Of a stretch of DNA of 8,214 nucleotides, positions 1 to 5,657 are shown piece after piece (position 1 is the stretch's first letter; every line of letters starts with the position of its first letter). Source of the stretch: Bacteroidaceae bacterium (lineage in GTDB: Bacteria > Bacteroidota > Bacteroidia > Bacteroidales > Bacteroidaceae); the NCBI GenBank assembly GCA_023227685.1, contig JALNVG010000106.1, positions 1-8,214 on the forward strand, written 5' to 3'. The notes under the pieces were generated by a model. That model was given only the letters and a program-made list of their open reading frames with translations, had not been told where the DNA came from and ran no database searches. The translations under genes were made by a program, and so were the position numbers.

Positions 1-1737
1 CTGGACGGCATTTCAAATATTAATGATGAATCGGATCGTCAAGGTATGCGCATCGTTGTTGACATCAAACGTGACGCAAATGCCAATGTCGTTCTAAATA
101 AGCTCTATAAGATGACTGCTTTACAATCATCATTTGGAGTAAATAATGTTGCATTAGTTCATGGGCGCCCAATGACTCTTAATCTGAGAGATTTGATTAA
201 GAATTTCGTAGAACATCGTCATGAAGTCGTAATAAGAAGAACTAAATTTGACCTCAAAAAAGCAAAGGAACGTGCACATATTCTCGAAGGCTTAATCATT
301 GCTAGTGATAATATTGATGAAGTCGTTCATATTATACGCGCAGCAAAAACGCCGATAGATGCGATTAACGGTTTGATAGAAAGATTCAAACTTTCCGAGA
401 TTCAAGCAAAAGCAATTGTCGATATGCGCTTACGTCAATTGACTGGACTTGCACAGGACCAACTTCATGAAGAATATGAAAATATAGAAAAACAAATAAC
501 TTATTTGGAAAGTATTCTATCTGATGAAAATATCTGTAAAAAAGTAATAAAGGATGAATTGCAGGAAGTAAAAGACAAATTTGGCGATGCGCGTCGTTCG
601 GAAATTGTTTACTCTTCAGAGGAACTTAATCCAGAAGATTTCTACGCAGATGATCAGATGATTATCACAATTTCACACTTAGGCTATATTAAACGTACGC
701 CTCTGGTTGATTTTCACACACAAAATAGAGGTGGCGTAGGTTCTATGGGCTCAGAAACACGTAATGAAGATTTTGTTGAACATATCTACCCAGCCACTAT
801 GCACAACACAATGATGTTCTTCACCCAATTGGGCAAATGTTATTGGCTAAAAGTTTATGAAATTCCTGAAGGAACAAAAACATCAAAGGGTCGTGCTATT
901 CAAAATCTTTTAAATATTGAATCTGGAGATGTTGTTACAGCATATTTGCGTGTAAAGGACTTGGCTGATGAGGATTTTATAAAATCTCATTATGTTTTAT
1001 TCTGCACAAAGAAAGGTATCATAAAAAAAACCATTTTAGAGCAATATTCACGTCCACGCGTTAATGGTGTTAACGCAATAAATCTTAACGACGAGGATAA
1101 AGTTATTGAAGTCCGCATGACAAATGGTAATAATGAAATAATTATAGCTAACCGTAATGGTCATGCTATCCGTTTTCATGAAGCTAAAGTCAGAGTCATG
1201 GGACGTAACGCTACTGGGGTAAGAGGAATCAGATTAGATAAAGATGGAGAAGATGAAGTCATAGGCATGATTTGTATAAAGGACCTCACTTCAGAATCAA
1301 TCCTTGTCGTTTCCGAGCAGGGATATGGTAAAAAGTCAGGAATAGACTCTTATCGCATGACAAATCGTGGCGGTAAAGGTGTTAAGACTTTAAATATCAC
1401 AGAAAAAACCGGTAAACTTATTTCTATAAAGACAGTAACAGATGATAATGATTTAATGATTATCAACAAATCAGGAATAACAATCCGTATAAAGGTATCA
1501 GACTTCCGTATTATGGGACGTGCCACACAAGGCGTACATATTATCAATCTTGATAAACGCAATGACCAGATAGGTTCAGTTTGTAAAGTTATGTCAGAAA
1601 GTCCTGATGATGAGATTATAGATATTGACGAAAAAGAAGGTTCTCTTATTGATTCTTCCGAAGAAGGAATACCTGTTGATGACAAACAAGATGCAGATGC
1701 CATAACAGATATCTTAGACGACGACACGGACGAATAA
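1..1737 (+). CDS. gyrA: DNA gyrase subunit A, C-terminal two thirds (5' end outside the window)
   Basis: This is the breakage-reunion and DNA-wrapping subunit of DNA gyrase, which pairs with GyrB to introduce negative supercoils in the cytoplasm. The frame is open from base 1: codons before the first ATG (46) read LDGISNINDESDRQGMR, a conserved internal GyrA segment, so ATG 46 is not the start. About 270-300 N-terminal residues, including the catalytic tyrosine and the quinolone-resistance region, lie upstream. Fragment residues 1 to about 200 cover the tower, coiled-coil and dimer region (NIDEVVHIIR, DMRLRQLTGL, FGDARRSEI). From about residue 217 six beta-pinwheel blades follow, marked by HLGYIKRT, QLGKCYWLKV, KKGIIKKT, RNGHAIRF, EQGYGKKS and KSGITIRI. 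The GyrA-box is QNRGGVG (721-741) instead of the E. coli QRRGGKG. The last 45 or so residues form an Asp/Glu-rich tail. No terminator separates it from the TPR gene 45 bp downstream, so the two are probably co-transcribed. Confidence 0.97.
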   Translation: MDGISNINDESDRQGMRIVVDIKRDANANVVLNKLYKMTALQSSFGVNNVALVHGRPMTLNLRDLIKNFVEHRHEVVIRRTKFDLKKAKERAHILEGLIIASDNIDEVVHIIRAAKTPIDAINGLIERFKLSEIQAKAIVDMRLRQLTGLAQDQLHEEYENIEKQITYLESILSDENICKKVIKDELQEVKDKFGDARRSEIVYSSEELNPEDFYADDQMIITISHLGYIKRTPLVDFHTQNRGGVGSMGSETRNEDFVEHIYPATMHNTMMFFTQLGKCYWLKVYEIPEGTKTSKGRAIQNLLNIESGDVVTAYLRVKDLADEDFIKSHYVLFCTKKGIIKKTILEQYSRPRVNGVNAINLNDEDKVIEVRMTNGNNEIIIANRNGHAIRFHEAKVRVMGRNATGVRGIRLDKDGEDEVIGMICIKDLTSESILVVSEQGYGKKSGIDSYRMTNRGGKGVKTLNITEKTGKLISIKTVTDDNDLMIINKSGITIRIKVSDFRIMGRATQGVHIINLDKRNDQIGSVCKVMSESPDDEIIDIDEKEGSLIDSSEEGIPVDDKQDADAITDILDDDTDE

Positions 1738-1782
1738 ATTAACAAATAGATAATATCATTAACTAATTAACTTACAGTAATC

Positions 1783-3003
1783 ATGAAAAGAGTTTTTTTC
1801 TCATTAATTTTATCGATGGTTATCGGGTTAGCATTCGCTCAAGAAAAGAATGTCAAAGAAGCTGAATCGATAGTTGACGGCACAAAACCTGATTTCGCTA
1901 GTGCAGAAAAGCTAATTGATGCGGCCCTAACTAACCCGGAAACCAAAAATGATCCAAAAACTTGGAATACAGCAGCATATGTCCAATCGAGGATCGATGA
2001 AGAAGAAATGAAGAATGCTTATCTCAAAAAGCCTTATGACACACTTAAGGTATATAATAGCATTCTTAAAATGTATGAATATTATGTGAAATGCGATGAA
2101 TTGGCGCAGATTCCTAATGCAAAGGGGAAAATTAAAAATAAATTCAGAAAATCCAATGCACAAAGGATGATGACAGAACGTCCTAATTTGATTAATGGGG
2201 GCATCCAATATTTCAACATGAACAAGAGCGATGAAGCTTTGAAATTCTTCGGAACTTATGTGGAATCTGCTTCATATCCGATGTTAGCAGATAAGAACAT
2301 CGCAAAGAATGACACCCTTTTACCTCAAATAGCATATTATGCAGCTTTAGCAGCAAACAATACGAAAAATAAAGATGCAGTTATCAAATATGCGCCAATA
2401 GCAATTCAGGACAAAGCAAACGGCAAATTTGCTATGCAGTTATTGGCTGATGCTTATAAGAGCAAGGGTGATACTTTAAAATGGATTAAAACATTGGAAG
2501 AAGGAATAATTAAATTTCCAGACAATGACTATTATTTTGCCAATTTAATCGATCACTTCAACTCCAAAAACCAACCAGAAAAGGCCATGGAGTTTGCTGA
2601 CAATATGCTACAAAAAGATCCCAATAATAAATTATACCTTTATGTTAAAGGATATCTTTATCATAACATGAAAAATTACGATAAAGCATTAGAATATTAC
2701 CAGAAGGCTGTAGATATTGATCCTAAATATGCAGAAGCATATTCTAATATGGGATTAATTTACTTAATTAAAGCTCAAAACTTTGCTGATAAATCTACAA
2801 CAGATATAAACGATCCTACTTATGCTCAGGCACAAAAGACTATTAAGGAATACTATGAGAAAGCAAAACCTTTTTATGAAAAGACAAGAGAATTAAAGCC
2901 TGATCAAAAAGATTTATGGATACAAGGTCTATACAGAATATATTATAATTTGCATATGGGACCACAATTTGAGGAAATTGATAAATTATTAAAGAATAAA
3001 TAA
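1783..3003 (+). CDS. Secreted tetratricopeptide-repeat protein downstream of gyrA
   Basis: A 406-residue protein of unknown function, probably periplasmic or outer-membrane associated. The first 19 residues (MKRVFFSLILSMVIGLAFA) are a typical signal peptide with likely cleavage before Gln20. There is no lipobox cysteine. The clearest TPR units lie at about residues 284-340 (YHNMKNYDKALEYYQKAVDIDP, then AEAYSNMGLIYL). Weaker helical repeats run from about 140 to 280 (FNMNKSDEALKFFGTYVE, AKSKG-like and PEKAMEFADNMLQKDP stretches). Residues 20-135 are helical, Lys/Glu-rich and not recognisable as TPR. TPR proteins are scaffolds, so a binding role is the safest inference, with no partner visible. 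The ATG at 1783 is chosen because it opens directly onto the signal peptide. Its leader is AT-rich with no Shine-Dalgarno sequence, as expected in Bacteroidota. The gene probably shares the gyrA transcript and ends just before a strong hairpin. From memory, related Bacteroidales carry a similar TPR gene after gyrA, but I could not check this. Confidence 0.88.
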   Translation: MKRVFFSLILSMVIGLAFAQEKNVKEAESIVDGTKPDFASAEKLIDAALTNPETKNDPKTWNTAAYVQSRIDEEEMKNAYLKKPYDTLKVYNSILKMYEYYVKCDELAQIPNAKGKIKNKFRKSNAQRMMTERPNLINGGIQYFNMNKSDEALKFFGTYVESASYPMLADKNIAKNDTLLPQIAYYAALAANNTKNKDAVIKYAPIAIQDKANGKFAMQLLADAYKSKGDTLKWIKTLEEGIIKFPDNDYYFANLIDHFNSKNQPEKAMEFADNMLQKDPNNKLYLYVKGYLYHNMKNYDKALEYYQKAVDIDPKYAEAYSNMGLIYLIKAQNFADKSTTDINDPTYAQAQKTIKEYYEKAKPFYEKTRELKPDQKDLWIQGLYRIYYNLHMGPQFEEIDKLLKNK

Positions 3004-3013
3004 TTTAGTTTCA

Positions 3014-3084
3014 ATTTACTTTATAAATAGAAAAAGAGAGATCATGATTTTTATGATCTCTCTTTTTCTATTTATAAAGTAAAT
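3014..3084. terminator. Long perfect inverted repeat, likely bidirectional terminator
   Basis: Bases 3014-3045 are the exact reverse complement of 3053-3084: 32 uninterrupted pairs around a 7-base loop (3046-3052). The core, AGAGAGATCAT against ATGATCTCTCT, is flanked by an A run on the left arm and a T run on the right. It therefore reads as a hairpin followed by a U-tract on either strand. It lies between two convergent transcription units, 11 bp after the TPR stop codon and 107 bp past the end of the Usp gene. The outer 15 or so pairs on each side are AT-rich and go well beyond what termination needs. The repeat is seen directly. The terminator role is inferred from position and form. Confidence 0.85.
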
Positions 3085-3190
3085 AACATAAGATACTTCT
3101 TTTCAAGAGTTATATAAGAAAAATAGATCTTTATATTAAACATAATACTGATTATGAACATTTTTTCTGATTCTTTTATAACTAAAAAAA

Positions 3191-4321
3191 TCAGTTAATC
3201 ACAATCAACAATGTATCAGAATGAAATAGCATTTTATGGGCTATACTCGGATTAAACATTCTAGCTAAAAGATTATGTCTATAAGAAACTAAAGCAATTG
3301 CATCTATTTCGTTATTTTTAATATATTTCTCCAAACTTGATAAAAAATTATCATTCTTAACAACATCACAATGAATCTCTAATTCGGGATACTGTTTATG
3401 AAAATAATCCCTAATGCCATCAAGCTTAATAGAATTCCAGGTATCGTCAACATCTGCTAAATGTATCAAAGATACTGAAAAATCAAACGTTTTCCAAGAG
3501 TTAATGAAACTTTCGAAGGCTACTAAATCTCGTTGATTGAAATTAGTCAAAAAGGCGATATTTTTGACTTTACTAAATACATCAATCGATGTGTTTTCAG
3601 GAATAGCTACAACTGTAGTACGCGCTCGATCTATTACTTCAGCCGTAACACTACCTATTAAATCAATATCCTTTTGATCTTTTCCACGCGTCCCCATTAC
3701 AATCAATCTTGGATGCAAATCTTTTGAATACTGCAAGATTTCCTCTTCAGGAACTCCTTCACGCAGAATACTAGTAAAAGTAACATAGGGAAGTTCTCCC
3801 GAACGAATTTTTGCTTTTAAATCATTTGTTATCTTATTTAAATTATCATGTGCTTTTTGAATAACAGTCCTATCCGTTTCTCTATCAGGTATTTGATAGT
3901 CAAAAATATTCCCAATCACATCTCCATTTTGAAATGATGATGTATAAATTGGTCTGTAGTAAACATGTAACAAAATGATTTCTGCATTTAATTCTTTCGC
4001 TATTTGAAAACCAAAATAGCAGGCCTTAAAAGAATAATCAGAAAAATCGATAGGAATTAAAACTTTATTTGTCGGGCTCTCTATTTGGGGCGTTGTCTCT
4101 TTAATAACACTATCCGAGAGCCAAGCAGGACTTTCTGTTATTTTAAGAGCTTTGGGTAAATCACACTCCTTAATTTTCACACGTACACCAGATGAAACAA
4201 CAGGCTGAATCTGATTTACATTATGAATACAAGTCTCGATACCTTCATTTTCCAATACCGTTTTCAAGATTACAGCTTTGCTGTACGTCAATATAGCTAA
4301 AGTAACTAATTTATCTTCCAT
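3191..4321 (-). CDS. Universal stress protein: DUF2007 domain fused to tandem Usp domains
   Basis: A 376-residue cytoplasmic protein with three domains. Residues about 3-63 resemble the DUF2007 (putative signal-transducing) fold: LVTLAILTYSKA, then LENEGIETCIHN, then SGVRVKIKECDLPKAL. A linker at 64-84 leads to a first Usp domain at 85-241. This begins KVLIPIDFSDYS and carries a complete nucleotide-binding signature G-2x-G-9x-G-S (Gly210, Gly213, Gly223, Ser224), so ATP binding is predicted. The second Usp domain (about 250-376) keeps the fold pattern (IAFLTNF, IDAIALVSYRHNLLARMF, LLIVIN) but lacks that glycine signature and is probably structural or regulatory. Usp proteins respond to starvation, redox and other stress; this one's target cannot be told from sequence. 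The ATG at 4321 is followed at once by the DUF2007 strand, which supports the start. It lies 69 bp downstream of the small HTH-like gene on the same strand with no terminator between, so a shared transcript is likely. Confidence 0.92.
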   Translation of the reverse strand: MEDKLVTLAILTYSKAVILKTVLENEGIETCIHNVNQIQPVVSSGVRVKIKECDLPKALKITESPAWLSDSVIKETTPQIESPTNKVLIPIDFSDYSFKACYFGFQIAKELNAEIILLHVYYRPIYTSSFQNGDVIGNIFDYQIPDRETDRTVIQKAHDNLNKITNDLKAKIRSGELPYVTFTSILREGVPEEEILQYSKDLHPRLIVMGTRGKDQKDIDLIGSVTAEVIDRARTTVVAIPENTSIDVFSKVKNIAFLTNFNQRDLVAFESFINSWKTFDFSVSLIHLADVDDTWNSIKLDGIRDYFHKQYPELEIHCDVVKNDNFLSSLEKYIKNNEIDAIALVSYRHNLLARMFNPSIAHKMLFHSDTLLIVIN

Positions 4322-4332
4322 TTTAAACTAGA

Positions 4333-4344
4333 TATTAATTAATA
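4333..4344. repeat. 12-bp AT palindrome upstream of the Usp gene
   Basis: TATTAATTAATA is a perfect palindrome beginning 12 bp before the Usp start codon, inside the 69-bp gap after the HTH-like gene. It shares the half-site ATTAA/TTAAT with the 14-bp palindrome in front of the HTH-like gene (4675-4688), but without the two central bases. In such AT-rich DNA it may be chance. A regulator site is only a possibility. Confidence 0.25.
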
Positions 4345-4390
4345 CTTTGACACATTTATATCAACAATAAAAATGCTTAAAGCTAACTTA

Positions 4391-4672
4391 TTAAATGGAG
4401 ACCTTTTTCTCTTGACGTTGTTTTAGTTTTGCCTCCTCTAGAATATTTAAAGCCCGATCAAGAACGGTAGTATCATCTAGTATGACTAATCCACCATCTG
4501 GACCAGGCTCAACGTGTAATCCAACACTATTTCCTACTTTAAAATTTTGTCCACCGAAGAAATTTCGGACTGTTTCTACATTCAAATTAAGTTCATCGGC
4601 AATCCTGTGCATCGTACCAGCAGGTAATGAATCTTTAATTTTACGAAGCTCATTAAATGTCATTGTCCTCAT
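4391..4672 (-). CDS. Small helix-turn-helix-like DNA-binding protein, Bacteroidales type
   Basis: A 93-residue protein with no signal peptide or membrane segment. Residues about 19-40 (GTMHRIADELNLNVETVRNFF) fit a helix-turn-helix: a first helix with Ala25, a turn around Leu30-Asn31, and a second helix with VETVRN as the likely recognition face. The next part (FFGGQNFKVGNSVGLHVEPGPDGGLVILDD) is glycine- and strand-rich and could be a beta hairpin or wing. The end (LDRALNILEEAKLKQRQEKK) is a charged, basic helix. It resembles short conserved proteins in Bacteroides usually annotated only as DNA-binding or hypothetical; I know no assigned function. The start is ATG at 4672. A second in-frame ATG three codons on (4663) is possible, but both give nearly the same product. 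It follows the bat operon terminator, so it should have its own promoter, and it precedes the Usp gene on the same strand. A 14-bp palindrome lies 2 bp upstream of its start. Confidence 0.85.
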   Translation of the reverse strand: MRTMTFNELRKIKDSLPAGTMHRIADELNLNVETVRNFFGGQNFKVGNSVGLHVEPGPDGGLVILDDTTVLDRALNILEEAKLKQRQEKKVSI

Positions 4673-4674
4673 GT

Positions 4675-4688
4675 CATTAAATTTAATG
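4675..4688. promoter_or_regulatory. 14-bp perfect palindrome abutting the HTH-like gene start
   Basis: CATTAAATTTAATG is its own reverse complement and ends 2 bp before the ATG of the small HTH-like gene, where the ribosome would load. It could be an operator bound by a dimer, for instance autoregulation by the adjacent gene product. It cannot form a stable RNA hairpin because it has no loop. By my rough estimate from base composition, about one such palindrome is expected by chance in the whole window, so its placement is more telling than its existence. Confidence 0.3.
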
Positions 4689-4729
4689 TTGTTATTATAC
4701 TATAAATTTGTTCACGCTTTAAACTTAAT

Positions 4730-4768
4730 AAAAAAAAAAGATAAAACAAATTATTTGCTTATCTTTTT
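4730..4768 (-). terminator. Rho-independent terminator of the bat operon
   Basis: Read on the minus strand, the stem AAAAAGATAA (4768-4759) pairs with TTATCTTTTT (4744-4735). An inner CAAAT/ATTTG stem is separated from the outer one by a small internal loop (G against TT). The hairpin runs straight into a run of ten T (4739-4730). It lies 41 bp after the batE stop codon and before the HTH-like gene, so it ends the bat transcript and separates it from the HTH-Usp pair. The stem has few G:C pairs, so some read-through is possible. Confidence 0.8.
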
Positions 4769-4809
4769 CCCTATGTTTTATAAAATACTTTAAATGATTT
4801 ATTTCTCTT

Positions 4810-5649
4810 TCAAATAACTTCTATTGATGAAGTTGGTACCCAACCAACTTTTCCATCTTCAAGACGTATTTCTTTCCAAGCTTTCATCGAATTATCTTTT
4901 ATTTTTACTTCGTGCCCTTCATGAAGAATAAATAAGTCAGTACCACTTTCACTAGGTGTACTTCTAACCGTAATACTTGGATCCATAACAATAGCACTAT
5001 CGTGACTCAATAATCTCTCTTTCTCATTTGAAGCAAAAACGTTAGCAAAAACTGTTATTATAATAAAAAACAAGGCGGCAAAAAATCCGATTTTCTTTAA
5101 AAAAGTGCGCTTCGAAAAAACATAAAAATACAATGCTACAATAAATAAAAGGAAAAATAATATGCCAATTTTAGCCCATACGCCAACACTGAAACAATTT
5201 ATTAAAGACTTTATCCATGATACAAAAAAAACATCAGGAATAGAGTCAACTTTATCCACTGTCTTTGAATGTGCGATGTCTAAATTAGCACGGATGTCAC
5301 TATTCCCTGGTTCTAACAATAAAGCTCGTCTATAATTAAGGATAGCCTTTGCTATATTATTTAACTTATAATAGCTGTTTCCCAAATTATAATAAATATC
5401 TGCTGACTCACCTTTCTTTAATAAATTCTCATAAATTTGAATAGCAGATGCATAATCTTTTTTAATATACGCCGTGTCACCATCACTTTTTGTAAAATCA
5501 GAAATTTTTTCATTTGTGAAATTTCTTTTTACAGCTTCTTGTTGCACAGAATCAACTTTTTCCAGTACAGAATCATTATACAAAGTATCTTGAGCCATAC
5601 CTGTTGCTGATATAAGTAGACTTAACGTAATAAGCAATATTTTTTTCAT
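4810..5649 (-). CDS. batE: BatE: TPR and SH3-like aerotolerance protein
   Basis: A 279-residue envelope protein and the last gene of the bat operon. Residues 1-19 are a signal peptide (cleavage near TGMA/QD). Residues about 55-125 hold two TPR units (DYASAIQIYENLLKKG, then IYYNLGNSYYKLNNIAKAIL ending LLEPGN), exposed outside the cytoplasmic membrane. Two hydrophobic segments at about 157-178 and 186-206 form a membrane hairpin joined by a short basic loop (SKRTFLKK). The rest, 217-279, is an SH3-like domain (SITVRSTPSESGTDLF, EGHEVKI, KVGWVPTSSIEVI) back on the outside. This TPR, two membrane spans, SH3 order is the BatE arrangement of Bacteroidota. Its start lies 8 bp after the batD stop, so the two are translated from one transcript. 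In Bacteroides fragilis the Bat proteins are tied to survival of oxygen exposure; the biochemical role of BatE is unknown. It ends at the terminator at 4730-4768. Confidence 0.93.
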   Translation of the reverse strand: MKKILLITLSLLISATGMAQDTLYNDSVLEKVDSVQQEAVKRNFTNEKISDFTKSDGDTAYIKKDYASAIQIYENLLKKGESADIYYNLGNSYYKLNNIAKAILNYRRALLLEPGNSDIRANLDIAHSKTVDKVDSIPDVFFVSWIKSLINCFSVGVWAKIGILFFLLFIVALYFYVFSKRTFLKKIGFFAALFFIIITVFANVFASNEKERLLSHDSAIVMDPSITVRSTPSESGTDLFILHEGHEVKIKDNSMKAWKEIRLEDGKVGWVPTSSIEVI

Positions 5650-5657
5650 AATAATAT

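Noticed and set aside
46..48. ATG 46 as the start of a separate gene
   Set aside because: The 15 codons before it are conserved GyrA sequence in the same frame; the gene begins outside the window.
1350..1745. Minus-strand open frame inside gyrA
   Set aside because: It lies opposite a strongly conserved coding region and its product has no recognisable domain; a shadow frame.
1738..1771. Three copies of ATTAAC between gyrA and the TPR gene
   Set aside because: Six-base AT-rich words at irregular spacing in a 45-bp gap; expected by chance.
3167..3194. Imperfect hairpin CTGATTCTTTT / AAAAAAATCAG overlapping the Usp stop codon
   Set aside because: One mismatch and very few G:C pairs, and on the minus strand it is followed by A, not T. 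Not a convincing terminator next to the 32-bp repeat.
4703..4710. TAAATTTG on the plus strand, a match to the Bacteroides -7 element TAnnTTTG
   Set aside because: No -33 element at the right distance and no plus-strand gene follows; it would read into the end of batE.
4482..4793. Plus-strand open frame over the HTH-like gene and the bat terminator
   Set aside because: It runs antisense through the HTH-like gene and across a terminator hairpin, and its translation looks like no protein family.
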